DNA of 64,000 nt. Source: Atopobiaceae bacterium (lineage in GTDB: Bacteria > Actinomycetota > Coriobacteriia > Coriobacteriales > Atopobiaceae). A program made the translations under genes and the position numbers. Below are positions 21,292-33,218 of this stretch, piece after piece. Numbering within the stretch: the stretch's first letter is position 1; each line of letters begins with the position of its first letter. Below the pieces are notes generated by a model that was not told the origin of the DNA, did not search any database, and worked only from the letters and a program-made list of their open reading frames with translations. The stretch is from contig JAKVON010000001.1 of the NCBI GenBank assembly GCA_022482785.1, forward strand, positions 1 through 64,000, given 5' to 3'.

Positions 21292-21507
21292 GCCCGCCTC
21301 CCCTCAGGGGCCGCACGAGATTACGCACGTCATGGTACGGCAAGAGCGCGTCGTGCAAGGGGCCAATGCCGCGGACGACACGCATCGTTCCGCCATCAGG
21401 CCGAATGTTACGTATCGAAACCATTTCGTGACGGGACTGACATATTAGGAATACACTCTCATCGCGCCAGTTTCGACGCGCCAACCATAGAAGACCTGGA
21501 GGCACCC

Positions 21508-23098
21508 ATGAATCTCGAGCGTCCGAATTCCAACGAAGCCACCCAGACCCAGAACCGATCGAGAAGCGTCGTCCCCTGTTCGGGACTCTGCACGAGATGT
21601 TCCGACGAGTGCAAGGGCAACTGCGAGGTGTTCAAGTCTTCGTTCCGTGGGCGCGAGGTCATCTACCCAGGGGCCCTTCGGGCATGTGAGCGCAGGCGGC
21701 GACAAGGACTACCCCATCGACTACTCGCACTTCAACATCTGCGGGTACGCGCACGGGCTGAACGGCCTTCCCGAGGGCGTCGAGGCGTCGCCGGACACCG
21801 CGACCTTCCCCACCGTCGACACCGAGATGGAGTTCGGCTGGAAGAACAAGGTCAAGATGAAGATGCCGGTCTTCACCGGGGCGCTCGGCTCAACCGAAGT
21901 CGCGCGTGCGAACTGGGAGCACTTCGCCGTGGGTGCCGCGATCTCCGGAATCACCCTGGTCTGCGGCGAGAACGTCTGCGGCATCGACCCAGGCCTCGAG
22001 CGCGACGCGACCGGCCACGTCACCAAGGCCCCCGACATGGAGCGCCGCGTCAAGCTCTACCGCCAGTATCACGAGGGCTACGGCGACATCCTCGTGCAGA
22101 TGAACGTGGAGGACACGCGCCTCGGCGTCGCCGAGTACGTAATCGACAAGCTGGGCGTCGAGACCATCGAGCTCAAGTGGGGCCAGGGAGCCAAGTGCAT
22201 CGGCGGCGAGATCAAGGTCGACTCCCTCGACCGCGCCCTCGAGCTCCAGAGGCGCGGCTACATCGTCACGCCCGACCCCTCGAACCCCGCCATCCAGGAG
22301 TCGTTCAAGGCCGGTGCCATCAGGCAGTTCGAGCGCCACAGCCGCCTCGGCTTCGTGGACGAGCAGGCCTTCCATGACTCCGTCGAGCACCTCCGCTCCA
22401 TCGGCGCCAAGCGCGTGACGCTCAAGACGGGCGCCTATCCCATGAACGAGCTGGCCAAGGCGCTCAAGTGGGCGTCGAACGAGCACATCGACCTCGTCAC
22501 GATCGACGGTGCCGGCGGCGGCACCGGCATGAGCCCGTGGCGCATGATGGAGGAGTGGGGCGTTCCCACCCTCTACCTGCAGTCGATGTCCTACGAGCTG
22601 GCAAGCGAGCTCGCCAGCCAGGGCGCCTACGTCCCAGACCTCGCCATCGCCGGCGGCTTCTCCGAGGAGACGGGCGTCTTCAAGGCCCTCGCGCTCGGCG
22701 CCCCCTACTTCAAGGCCGTCTGCATGGGCCGCGCGATGATGATCCCGGGCTTCGTCGGGAAGAACATCGAGAAGTGGCTCGAGGAGGACGCACTTCCCAA
22801 GACCGTCTCGCAGTTCGGCTCCACCAAGGAGGAGATCTTCGTCTGCTACGAGACCCTGCGCGAGAAGTACGGCTCCGACATCGACAAGATGCCCCTCGGG
22901 GCCATTGGCATCTACTCCTACGTCGACCGCCTCAAGGTGGGTCTGCAGCAGCTCATGGCAGGGGCACGCTGCATGAGCCTGCCGGCCATCACCAGGGGCG
23001 AGATCATGTCGCTCACCAAGGAGTGCGAGCAGGTCACGGGCATTCCCTACGTGATGGACGCCTACCGCGACGAGGCCATGAGGATCATCCGCGGATAG
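21508..23098 (+). CDS. FMN-binding glutamate synthase family protein (frameshift ~21668)
   Basis: MNLERPNSNEATQTQNRSRSVVPCSGLCTRCSDECKGNCEVFKSSFRGREVIYPG | GPFGHVSAGGDKDYPIDYSHFNICGYA; QGAKCIGGEIKV; DLVTIDGAGGGTGMSPWRMMEEWGVPT. Confidence 0.87.
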
Positions 23099-23118
23099 GG
23101 TGCATGGAGGGCGATCCC

Positions 23119-23160
23119 GGGCGAGGCGGCGAGGCCATCGAGAGGCTCGCCGCCTCGCCC
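23119..23160. terminator. bidirectional terminator-like hairpin between convergent genes
   Basis: perfect 15-bp stem gggcgaggcggcgag / ctcgccgcctcgccc with 12-nt loop. Confidence 0.65.
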
Positions 23161-25593
23161 TTATGAAGAGATCAGGCTCGCGAGCGTCTCGACCAGGACG
23201 TCGACATCGATCGGCTTGGCCACGTGGGCGTTCATCCCCACCGCAAGGCACTTCCTCACGTCCTCGTCATAGGCATCGGCGGTCATGGCGACGATGGGCA
23301 CGGCGGACGCGTCGCCACGGCCAAGCGAGCGGATGGCCCGCGTCGCCTCGAGGCCGTCCATGACCGGCATGCGCAGGTCCATGAGCACGAGGTCGAAGTA
23401 GCCCAATGGCGACGTCGAGAAGGCATCGAGTCCCCGCTGCCCGTCCTCGGCACAGGTGACCAGCATCCCGTTCTGCTCGAGGATGTGCACGGCTATCTCA
23501 CGGTTCAGGGGATGGTCCTCGCAGAGGAGCACGTGCCTGCCCGCGAGGCGGCTCGAGTCGACCGCCGGGGCTCCTGCCCCCTTCGACTCTTTCCACGTGA
23601 GCTGGTCGGCCTCGATGTAGTCGACGTTGAGGACGACCTTGAAGGTCGAGCCCTCGCCCGGGGCGCTTCTCACCTCGACGCTGCCGTCCATGAGCTCGAC
23701 GAGCTTGCGGACGATCGCGAGTCCCAGGCCGCTGCCCTTGCCCTCCGACGTGTCCCGCGCGCTCTCCTGCGTGAACGGCTCGAACAGGACCTTCTGGAAC
23801 TCCTCGCTCATGCCGATGCCGTCGTCCGTGACCGTGACCGTGATGCGCTCCTTGTGGTTCCCAGCCAGCTCGTTCATGTCGACGAGCTCGATGTGGCCCC
23901 CCTCCGGGGTGTATTTGACAGCATTGGAGAGGAGGTTGAAGAAGATCTGGTTGAACCTGAGGATGTCGACGACGGGGATGGCATTCGGAACCATCTTGGT
24001 CGTCAGCGAGAGGACCTGGCTCTTGCTCGCGCACAGGGGCTTGATCACCGAGTCGAGATAGCTGTCGAAGTCGGCCATGAGATAGGGCTCCGGGTGGAGC
24101 GCCATCTTGCCACTCTCGACCTTCGACATGTCGAGGACGTCGTTCACGAGGCCGAGAAGGAACCGCGACGAGACGTCGATCTTGTTGAGGCAGTCGGTCG
24201 TCCTCGGGGGGTTGTCCTGCTCGCGGGCGATGCGGGTCATCCCGATGATGCCGTTCATGGGCGTTCTGATGTCATGGCTCATCCTGCTCAGGAACTCGCT
24301 CTTGGCCTTGTTCGCCTCCTCGGCGGCCCTGAGCGCCGCCCGAAGCCGCCCGGTGTCGGCCATGTCCTTGCGGTAGGCATCCGTGATGTCGCTGCGCACG
24401 AGGAGGACCTTCCCCTCGTCCCTGTTGAAGTACGAGTAGCGCAGGAGCTTCCGCCTGACATCCCCGCCGCCCAGGAAGTCGAAGGAGTAGGAGTAGCTCG
24501 GCTCGGAGGCGAGGTGGGAGACGATCTCCTCGATCGAGGCCGCATGCAGGGCCTCGGCGCGGTGTCGCTCGTCGACGAAGCTTCCCACGTTGACGTGGAT
24601 CGTCTCGTCGTAGCCGACGTGCGACACGTTCGGCTTGGTGCCGGACGCGTCCGACACCACACGAAAGTCGATCGTCCTCCGCACCGTGTCGATGATCGCC
24701 ACGAAGTCGCAGGAGTCGCTGCTCATGAGCCGCGCGAAGATCTGCTCGTTGAGCTTGGCCTCCGTGACGTCCTCGACCGTCGCGAAGGCCACGACGTCGC
24801 CGCTCTCGGGATTGCTCATGAGCGTCACCTCGCAGTGGGCCCACTTGAGCTCGGAGGAGGGGGAGAACCTGAACGGGCCGTCGCGCTCCATCGTGCGCTC
24901 CCCCATCACGAAGGAGTGGAGGAGCTGGCTCCTCGCGAGGTGCGTCGTGAGGTACTCGACGTCCTCGTCTCGCACGAGCTCGGGCAAGACGAGCTTGAGC
25001 ATCAGGTCGTCGTACGCCATCCCGTCGGCCGAGGCGCTTGCGAGCCGCGAGGTCCCCGTCGCCTCCTCGACCTTGTTCAGGGTGAGGTTGATCCTGAAGG
25101 CGTCGAGGAACGAGCCGGCCACCGAGTCGAGGTAGCCCTGCTCCTCGGCGAACCTCCTCCGCAGCTCGGCCTCCTCCGACTTCACTCCCGTGATGTCCGA
25201 GTAGAGCACGTAGCCATAGGTGCTGCCGCCCGCCCGGAAAAACGAGAAGCTCGCCGCCACCCACACGACGGCGCCGTCGGGGCGCACGAAGCGGTGGGTG
25301 ATGGCATGGAGGCCAGCGTCTCCTGATCGGACCGCCTTCATGGCCTCCCCGAACAGGGCCTTCCGGTCATCCGGGTGAACGGCGGCCAGGACGTCGTCGC
25401 CGTAGAGCCTTCGCGCCTGCTCCTGGTCGACGCGGAGCATCCGGCAGAAGTCGTCGGAGAACGACACCCCCTGGGCAGCCTTGCCAGGGGCCAGCCGCAT
25501 GAGCAGGGAGTTGGTTGGCAGGCTCGAGATGATGGAGACCACCTCGTCGGCAGCGCTTCCTCGCTCCACGCGGTCTGCTGGACCCACGGCCAC
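23161..25593 (-). CDS. PAS-containing hybrid sensor histidine kinase with receiver domain
   Basis: [74 protein letters not shown]...[22 protein letters not shown]; intact. Confidence 0.93.
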   Translation of the reverse strand: MAVGPADRVERGSAADEVVSIISSLPTNSLLMRLAPGKAAQGVSFSDDFCRMLRVDQEQARRLYGDDVLAAVHPDDRKALFGEAMKAVRSGDAGLHAITHRFVRPDGAVVWVAASFSFFRAGGSTYGYVLYSDITGVKSEEAELRRRFAEEQGYLDSVAGSFLDAFRINLTLNKVEEATGTSRLASASADGMAYDDLMLKLVLPELVRDEDVEYLTTHLARSQLLHSFVMGERTMERDGPFRFSPSSELKWAHCEVTLMSNPESGDVVAFATVEDVTEAKLNEQIFARLMSSDSCDFVAIIDTVRRTIDFRVVSDASGTKPNVSHVGYDETIHVNVGSFVDERHRAEALHAASIEEIVSHLASEPSYSYSFDFLGGGDVRRKLLRYSYFNRDEGKVLLVRSDITDAYRKDMADTGRLRAALRAAEEANKAKSEFLSRMSHDIRTPMNGIIGMTRIAREQDNPPRTTDCLNKIDVSSRFLLGLVNDVLDMSKVESGKMALHPEPYLMADFDSYLDSVIKPLCASKSQVLSLTTKMVPNAIPVVDILRFNQIFFNLLSNAVKYTPEGGHIELVDMNELAGNHKERITVTVTDDGIGMSEEFQKVLFEPFTQESARDTSEGKGSGLGLAIVRKLVELMDGSVEVRSAPGEGSTFKVVLNVDYIEADQLTWKESKGAGAPAVDSSRLAGRHVLLCEDHPLNREIAVHILEQNGMLVTCAEDGQRGLDAFSTSPLGYFDLVLMDLRMPVMDGLEATRAIRSLGRGDASAVPIVAMTADAYDEDVRKCLAVGMNAHVAKPIDVDVLVETLASLISS

Positions 25594-25761
25594 GGCTCCC
25601 CCTCATGCTCAACGAGCCCGATTCGCATCCCTTCGAGCATACTTCGTTCGCATTCGCACGAGGGCGGCATTGCGAGAAACGAGCGGAAACCAGCCGCAGG
25701 CCGACCATGCCGCCTGGCATGGTCTACCATCGTCTGGAGAGCCGACGGACGGGAGAGGGAC

Positions 25762-26607
25762 ATGAGGGACGTCACCTATGGCAGGATCGCCGACGAGGTC
25801 GCGCGCCTCTGCGTGGAGGCTGCCTGCGACCTCCCCGCAGACGTCGAGCGCCTCGTGAGGGCCGCCGCCGAGGCGGAGAGGTCGGACTTCGGCCGCTACG
25901 CGATGGACAAGGTCTGCGCCAACATCGACCTGGCCCGCGCCGACGGCGCCCCCCTCTGCCAGGATACCGGCATGGTCGTCGTCTTCTGCGAGGTGGGCCA
26001 GGACGCCCACGTCGTCGGCGGAACGCTCGAGGATGCCGTCAACGCCGGCATCGCAAGAGGCTACGAGGATGGCTACCTGCGCAAATCGACGGTCGCGGAC
26101 CCGCTGTTCGAGCGCACGAACACGCAGGACAACACGCCGGGGATCATCTACACGCGCCTGGTTCCCGGCGACCGGGTCTCCCTCAGGGTGATGCCCAAGG
26201 GAGCCGGCTCCGAGAACATGAGCGCGCTCAGGATGCTCAAGCCCGCCGATGGCGTCGAGGGGGTCCGCCGGTTCGTCGTCGACACGGTCGTCTCGGCCGG
26301 GGGCAACCCCTGCCCGCCGACCATCGTGGGCGTGGGCATCGGGGGCAATGCCGACAAGGCGCTGCAGCTTTCGAAGCTCGCCCTGCTCCGCACGGCAGGC
26401 GAGCCCAACCCCGACGCGCGCTACGCAGCGCTCGAGGGGGAGATCCTCGACGAGATCAACCGCTCTGGGATAGGCCCCCAGGGGTTCGGCGGGCTCGTCA
26501 CCTCGCTGGCCGTCCACATCGAGACCTATCCCACCCACATCGCGACCCTGCCGGTGGGAATCACCCTCAACTGCCATGCGGCGCGCCACAAGGAGGTAGT
26601 GCTATGA
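25762..26607 (+). CDS. fumarate hydratase / tartrate dehydratase alpha-type subunit
   Basis: LCQDTGMVVVFCEVGQDAHVVGGTLEDAVNAGIARGYEDGYLRKSTVADPLFERTNTQDNTPGIIYTRLVPGD; GSENMSALRML. Confidence 0.92.
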   Translation: MRDVTYGRIADEVARLCVEAACDLPADVERLVRAAAEAERSDFGRYAMDKVCANIDLARADGAPLCQDTGMVVVFCEVGQDAHVVGGTLEDAVNAGIARGYEDGYLRKSTVADPLFERTNTQDNTPGIIYTRLVPGDRVSLRVMPKGAGSENMSALRMLKPADGVEGVRRFVVDTVVSAGGNPCPPTIVGVGIGGNADKALQLSKLALLRTAGEPNPDARYAALEGEILDEINRSGIGPQGFGGLVTSLAVHIETYPTHIATLPVGITLNCHAARHKEVVL

Positions 26608-27179
26608 GCAAGCAGACGCCAGCCGGCCGAGCCCCCAAGCGCGTCTGCGCCCCCCTCGACGACGAGACGGCGGACGGGCTCGCCTGCGGCGACATGGTGA
26701 GCATCTCAGGCGTGATATACACGGGACGCGACGCCGCCCACAAGCGCATCTGCGAGGCCCTCGCCCAGGGGCTGCCCTCCCCTGTCGACTGGTCTGGCCA
26801 GATCATCTACTACGCAGGGCCCACTCCCGCACGTCCCGGGCACGTCATAGGGTCCTGCGGCCCGACCACCTCGGGCAGGATGGACGCCTATACCCCCATG
26901 ATGCTCGACCAGGGCCTCAAGGCCATGATCGGCAAGGGCCCGCGCTCCCGCGAGGTGATCGGGTCGATGCGCAGGCACCACGCGGTCTATCTCGCGGCCA
27001 TCGGCGGCGCCGCCGCGCTCATCGCCACGTGCGTGAGGAGCTGCGAGGTGGTCGCCTATCCCGACCTCGGGCCAGAGGCCATACGCCGCATGGAGGTGGT
27101 CGACTACCCCGCCATCGTGGTGGTCGACGCGCGCGGCAACGACCTCTTCGAGTCGGGTCCCGCCGCCTGGAGGCGCTGA
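26604..27179 (+). CDS. fumarate hydratase / tartrate dehydratase beta-type subunit
   Basis: ATGA overlap with alpha; YYAGPTPARPGHVIGSCGPTTSGRMDAYTPMMLDQGLKAMIGKG. Confidence 0.92.
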   Translation: MSKQTPAGRAPKRVCAPLDDETADGLACGDMVSISGVIYTGRDAAHKRICEALAQGLPSPVDWSGQIIYYAGPTPARPGHVIGSCGPTTSGRMDAYTPMMLDQGLKAMIGKGPRSREVIGSMRRHHAVYLAAIGGAAALIATCVRSCEVVAYPDLGPEAIRRMEVVDYPAIVVVDARGNDLFESGPAAWRR

Positions 27180-27277
27180 CCGCAAGCGGCCGTCTCCCCC
27201 CGCCCGCCCGCTTTTTGTGTATCCTAGGCGCATCGGCGGGCTCGCATCGGGAGCCGCATCGTCCATTTGGAGGTCGC

Positions 27278-28457
27278 ATGCGCCACATCAAGCTGTACAA
27301 CAACATCAAGCCCGAGAACCTCACGGGGTTCGGCCGTGACTACGACTTCGCCGACGAGCTCGACGACACCGTCGACGCCATTCTCCTGCGCTCCCAGAAC
27401 ATCCTCGACCTCGAGCTGCCGAAGGCCGTCCGCTGCATCGCCCGCGCCGGCGCCGGCGTCAACAACATCCCCCACGAGCGCTATGCCAAGGACGGCGTCG
27501 TCGTCTTCAACACGCCGGGAGCCAACGCGAACGCCGTCAAGGAGCTGGTCGTGGGTCTCATCCTGATCAGCTCGCGCGACGTCCTCGGCGGCATCCACTG
27601 GTGCCGCGAGCATGCCGACGACGACAACGTCTACAAGGAGGCGGAGGCCGCGAAGAAGGCCTTCGTGGGACGCGAGGTCATGGGCAAGCGCATCGGCATC
27701 GTCGGACTGGGCGCCATCGGCTCGCATGTCGCCGACACCTGCATAGCCCTCGGCATGGACGTCTACGGCTACGACCCCTACCTCTCGATCGCCAACGCGT
27801 GGAACATGTCGCGCGAGGTGCATCGCATGGACAGCCTCGACGACCTCTGCAGGGGCTGCGACTACCTCACCGTCCACGTGCCGGCGACGCCGAGCACCAA
27901 GGGACTCGTCACCTCCGAGCAGCTCGACCTCCTGAACGACGGGCGCGATCGTCCTCAACTACTCGCGCGAGGGCGTCATAGAGGAGCCCGCGATCGCGGC
28001 CGCCCTCAAGGGCGGCAAGGTCAAGAACTACATCACCGACTTCGCCACCCCTGCCGTCCTGCACATGGACGGGGCCATCGTGACGCCGCACGCCGGCGCG
28101 GGCACCGCGGAGGCGGAGGACAACTGCACGAGCATGGCCGTCGACGAGATAAGGGACTACCTCGAGAACGGCAACATCAGGAACTCGGTGAACTACCCCT
28201 CCTGCAACATGGGCGCCTGCTCGTCCGCGGGCCGCTTCGCCTGCCTCCACAGCAACACGCCCAACGTGATCGGGCAGATCACCTCCGCCCTCGGCGGCAG
28301 CAGCGTGAACATCCAGCGCATGGCCAACGAGGCCAAGGGCGAGAACTCCTACACCATGATCGACGTCGACGGTCCCGTCGAGGAGGCCACCTACGAGAAG
28401 CTCCGCGCCATCCCCGGCGTCTATCGCGTGCGCATCATCAGGCGCGCGGAGGGCTAG
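27278..28457 (+). CDS. serA: phosphoglycerate dehydrogenase with ACT domain (frameshift ~27946)
   Basis: RAGAGVNNIPHERYAKDGVVVFNTPGANANAVKELV; GKRIGIVGLGAIGSHVADTCIALGMDVYGYDPY; restored frame IVLNYSREGVIEEPAIAAALKGGKVKNYITDF; C-terminal ACT. Confidence 0.9.
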
Positions 28458-31400
28458 CCCCGCGCCTCCCCGTTCAGGAGCCGGTCGAGCGTCGAGTAGA
28501 GGATCCTCGGCTCGATGGGCTTGGAGAGGTGCGCGTTCATGCCAGCGGCGCGGCTCTTCTCGATGTCCTCCTCGAAGGCGTTGGCGGTCATCGCGACGAT
28601 GGGAATGGTCGCGGCGTCGTCCTTCTCCCAGTGGCGGATGTTGGTCGCGGCCTGGAGGCCGTCGACGAGCGGCATGCGGATGTCCATGAGTATCGCGTCG
28701 TAGTACCCGACCGGGGACTTCACGAACATCTCGGTGACCTTGAGGCCGTTCGGGGCCACGTCGACCTCGAAGTGCTTGCTCTGGAGCAGCATGCGCGCGA
28801 TCTCGGCATTGAGCTCGTTGTCCTCGGCGACGAGCACGCGCTTGCCCGTGAAGTCGAAGTCGGAGGAGACGCTCGCGTCCTCGGGGGACCCGCCGCGTGC
28901 CCGCTCGAAGGCGCTGATCAGGGTCGACCGGAAGAGGGGCTTCGTGACGAGGAAGTTGGCACCGGCCGACTTGGCCTCGTTCTCGATGGACTCCCAGTCG
29001 TAGGCGGAGATGATGATGATCGTGACGTCCGGCCCCACGATCCTCCGGATGCGACGCGTCGTCTCGACGCCGTCCATGTCCGGCATCTTCCAGTCGACGA
29101 GCACGAAGTCGTAGTGGCCGGAGCCTGACGGCCTTCTCGCTCACCCTTTCGACCGCGGCGGCACCCGACGTGCACCACTCCGCGCTCATGCGCATGTCCT
29201 CGAGGATGGAGAGGGTCTGCTCGCAGACCAGGGGGTCGTCGTCGACGATGAGGGCGCTCATCTTCGCGAACCGCAGCTCGCGCTGACGCCTGGCCGGCTT
29301 CTTCTCGTTCAGCGTGAGCGGAACCTCGATGGTGAACTCGCTGCCCACGCCCAGGATGCTCCTCACCTTGATGGAGCCCCCCATAAGGTTCACGATGTTC
29401 CTGGTGATGGCGAGGCCCAGGCCGGTTCCGCCGTATGCCGAGGTGCTCGTCGAGTCGACCTGCTCGAATGCCACGAAAATCGAGCTGAGCTTGTCCCCGG
29501 GAATGCCGATCCCCGTATCGGAGACAACGAACCTGAGCGTATTCGACTTCTTGCTTGACGAGACCACGCTCACGGCAAGCGACACCTTGCCCGCCTCGGT
29601 GAACTTGACGGAGTTGCCGAGCACATTGATGAGGACCTGCTGGAGCTTCATGACGTCGCCGACATAGGAGTCGTCGGCGTTGGGAGCGACCGTGCATTCG
29701 AAGTCGAGGCCCTTGGCCTTCGTCTGGTTGTAGATCATGGCGTTGACGTTGTCGATGAGCTCTGGCAGCTCGAAGGGCTCGTTCTTCAGGAGCATCTTGC
29801 CGCTCTCGATGCGGCTCATGTCGAGGATGTCGTTGATGAGCGAGAGCAGATAGCGGGCCGAGAGCCCTATCTTGCCGATGTAGTCGGCGACCTTCTCGTC
29901 ATCGCCGACCGACTGCGAGGCCAAGGTGTCCATGCCGATGATGGCGTTCATGGGAGTGCGGATCTCATGGCTCATGCGCGAGAGGAACTCGGACTTCGCG
30001 CGATTCGCCTGCTCGGCGCTCCTGAGTGCCGACCTCAGGTTCTCCTCGAGCTCGAGCCTCTCGCGCTGGGCCGCGGTGTAGTCGGTCCGCGCGAGGACGA
30101 CGAGCCCGCTCTCGTCATCTATGTATCGGTAGTCGATCCTCTTGAACCTCGTCTCCCCGTACTCCGTGACCGTGAACGACCCCGAGTACAACGGCGCGTT
30201 GGCGAGCCCTTCGAGAACGCTCTCGATGGCCATGAACTCACGGCACCGTTCCTGCTCGGGCGCGGCGACGTGATCCCTGACGTAGCTCTCGACGCTCTGA
30301 CGGTAGTCGCCCTCGTTGAGGTCCTCCTCGATCTGCGCGGTTCCGGAGTTCATGCTGAGGATGTCGATCGTGTTGTTGGAGGCGTTGATGCAGCCCACGA
30401 AGTCGTACTGATGAACGAGGACGTCCCTGAGGATCGTGTCGCTGATTCGCTCGCGGGTGACGTCGCTCGTAACGCTGAATGCCATGAGGTCGCCCGTCTG
30501 CGGGCGGCGGGTGAGCGTGATGGTTGCCCGCATCCAGCGGATGCTGCCATCGGCACCCCTCGCCTGGTACTCCTTCGAAATTCTGCGATTGCCGGCCTCG
30601 AAGCTGGCGAGCAGCGAGTCGCGGGAGTAGAAGCGCGCGCACTCCCGTCTGTCCGAGGGCCGCGGCATCAGCGAGAGGAGAGCCTCGACGGCAGATTCGT
30701 AGTCGGGTGCTGCCGAGACGGACCTCGTCGGGCTGATTCCACCGACCGACTCCACCTCGTTCCTGGTGAGGTTGATGCGACGGGTCGAATGATAGGTCCC
30801 GGAGACGCTGTCGGTGAACGTCTGCGCGGCCTGGTATTGACGCTCGAGCTCGAGCTCCTGCCGCTTGACCGCATCGATGTCGGTGTAGACGACGTACACG
30901 TACCACCTCCCCGCGACGGTGAACCGGGAGAAGTAGACGCTCACCCAGATGTACGAGCCATCCTTGCGGACGATTCGGTAGATGACGTTGCCGGGACGCG
31001 TGTCGTTCCGGTGCGCGTTGTACGCAGCCAGCAGGATGTCGCGGTCGTCAGGGTACACGGGAGAGAAGGCGTCGCCATGAAAGATGTCCTCCATCTCGTC
31101 GGGACGATACCCCAACAGGCGGGCGAGCTCATCGGAGCACATGATTGGCTCGAGCGTGCCGTCTGGACGTTCGAACAGCAGGAGCGACATCGAAGGAAGG
31201 CCGTTTATGGTGTCGATGAGCTCCCTGCCGTAGCTCTCCCTGAGCCTCTCGGCCTCCTCTTGGGAATCGACCTTCTCGCGCAGGGCGTTGCTCGCCTTCT
31301 CCCTGGCCTCGACGAGGTCGGAGACGTCCGTCTCGATGACGTCGAACACGACGCCCTGGCTGGCGTCGCGCCCCCCGAAGGCGTCGAGCCTCATCATGCA

Positions 31401-31694
31401 GGGGGAGCCGTCGGCGCGTTGCGACGGGTAGGTGAAGCTGAAGTCGCCCTTCGTGCGCGCATGCTCGCGAAGTGCGCGGCGAAGCGTGGCGGCGACCTGG
31501 GGGGAGATGTCCTTGTCGATGCGCGCGACGATGCCCTGGCCATACGAGCTCGGGGTGGTTCCGAAGAAGCGGCACATCCTGTCGGACGGCCCGACGACAT
31601 AGCAGTCGTCGCCTCTCACGACGACCTGGCAGGAGAAGCTGCGGATGATGCCTTCCTTCGCACTCGTCTCGCCGGTAGCCAAGGGAATCTCCAA
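28454..31694 (-). CDS. PAS-containing hybrid sensor histidine kinase with two receiver domains (frameshift ~29125)
   Basis: LSRMSHEIRTPMNAIIGMDTLA; LINVLGNSVKFTEAGKV; GTGLGLAITRNIVNLMGG; REC1 ALIVDDDPLVCEQTLSIL...FVLVDWKMPDMDGVETTRRIR; REC2 VLVAEDNELNAEIARMLL...ILMDIRMPLVDGLQAATNIR. Confidence 0.9.
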
Positions 31695-31859
31695 ACGAAA
31701 TGGGCACCCATGCGCATGCCCGTCACAGTCAGTCTCAAGTCATTATATGGCCTCCAGGCGCAGTTCCCCCTCCTGACGGGGAAATCGGACCGGACCTCCT
31801 GCCGCACCTCGCTGCTCCAATCTGCTAACTTGGAGAACAATGCGCGCTCATATACAGCG

Positions 31860-31885
31860 CGACGGCCGGCCCAGGGCCGGCGTCG
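31860..31885. promoter_or_regulatory. palindrome/hairpin in 5' leader of paaK-like gene
   Basis: CGACGGCCGGCCCAGGGCCGGCGTCG, near-perfect inverted repeat ending ~25 nt before the start codon. Confidence 0.5.
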
Positions 31886-31909
31886 CCCGCAGAGAATCGG
31901 AGCAATCCC

Positions 31910-33214
31910 GTGATGTATCAGCCAGAGATCGAGACCATGGACCGGGAGCGGCTGGAGCGTCTCCAGCTCGAACGGCTCAAGCCGCTGCTCAAGCGCGTCT
32001 ACGAGCGAATCCCCTTCTACCACGCGTCCTTCGACGAGGCCGGCTTCGACCCGGAGGGCCTCGAGACCCTCGACGACCTTCGGAAGGCGCCCTTCACGGT
32101 GAAGCAGGACCTCCGCGACAACTATCCCTTCGGCATGTTCGCGGTCCCGCGCGACGAGGTCGTCCGCATCCACGCCTCGAGCGGGACCACCGGCACGGCG
32201 ACCGTCGTCGGCTATACCCAGGCCGACCTCGATGCCTGGTCGGACTGCTTCGCCCGCGCCGTCGGGCGCGCGCATGGCACGAAGGACTCGACCATGCAGG
32301 TGGCATACGGGTACGGCCTGTTCACCGGCGGCCTCGGGGCGCACATGGGCGGAGAGCGCTTCGGGGCGACCGTCGTTCCCATGTCGACGGGCAACACCAA
32401 GCGCCAGGTGAACCTCATGCGCGACTTCGACGTGGACATCCTCGCCTGCACGCCGAGCTACGCGATGCACATCGCCGACACGGCCCTCGAGATGGGCATC
32501 GACCCCGCGACCGACCTCAAGGTGTCCGGCATGATCTGTGGCGCCGAGCCGATGAGCGACGAGCTGCGCCGCGAGCTCGAGCAGAAGATGGGTGCCCAGC
32601 TCATCGACATCTACGGGCTCTCGGAGGTCATGGGGCCAGGCGTGGCATGCGAGTGCGAGCTCCAGGACGGCCTGCACCTCGCCGAGGACCACTTCATCGC
32701 GGAGATCGTCGACCCGGACACCTTCGAGCCCGTCCCCGACGGCCAGTGGGGAGAGCTCGTGATCACCACCCTCTCGAAGGAGTGCTCGCCCCTCATCCGC
32801 TACCGCACGCGCGACATCACGCGCATCCTCCCGGGCGAGTGCGCCTGCGGGTGCACCCACAGGCGCATCGACCGCATCCGGGGCCGCACCGACGACATGC
32901 TCATCATTCGCGGCGTCAACGTGTTCCCTCGCCAGGTCGAGGAGGTCATCACCGCCTTCCCGGAGGTCTCCGCCTGGTACCAGCTCGTGGTCTCCACGAG
33001 AGGGGACCTCGATGCCGTGGACCTCAACGTCGAGGTCGTGCCCGAGTTCGACTTCGACACCGTTCGCGAGGTCGAGAGCCTCCAGAGGCGCATCCGCGCG
33101 GCGCTCAAGGGCAACCTCCAGATCGCCGTCAACGTGCGCGTGGTCGAGCCCAAGACCATCGAGCGCGCGGAGTCCAAGCAGAAGCGCGTCATCGACCTCA
33201 GGAAGAGGGGCTAG
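31910..33214 (+). CDS. paaK: phenylacetate-CoA ligase family protein
   Basis: RIPFYHASFDEAGFDP; IHASSGTTGTATVVGYTQADLDAWSDCFAR; IYGLSEVMGPGVACEC; RIRGRTDDMLIIRGVNVFPRQVEEV. Confidence 0.93.
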   Translation: MMYQPEIETMDRERLERLQLERLKPLLKRVYERIPFYHASFDEAGFDPEGLETLDDLRKAPFTVKQDLRDNYPFGMFAVPRDEVVRIHASSGTTGTATVVGYTQADLDAWSDCFARAVGRAHGTKDSTMQVAYGYGLFTGGLGAHMGGERFGATVVPMSTGNTKRQVNLMRDFDVDILACTPSYAMHIADTALEMGIDPATDLKVSGMICGAEPMSDELRRELEQKMGAQLIDIYGLSEVMGPGVACECELQDGLHLAEDHFIAEIVDPDTFEPVPDGQWGELVITTLSKECSPLIRYRTRDITRILPGECACGCTHRRIDRIRGRTDDMLIIRGVNVFPRQVEEVITAFPEVSAWYQLVVSTRGDLDAVDLNVEVVPEFDFDTVREVESLQRRIRAALKGNLQIAVNVRVVEPKTIERAESKQKRVIDLRKRG

Positions 33215-33218
33215 AGCC

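Noticed and set aside
23224-25326. 700-aa plus-strand ORF antisense to HK2
   Set aside because: Low-complexity composition typical of GC-rich antisense frames.
29967-31913. 648-aa plus-strand ORF antisense to HK3
   Set aside because: Shadow ORF; the kinase is on the minus strand.
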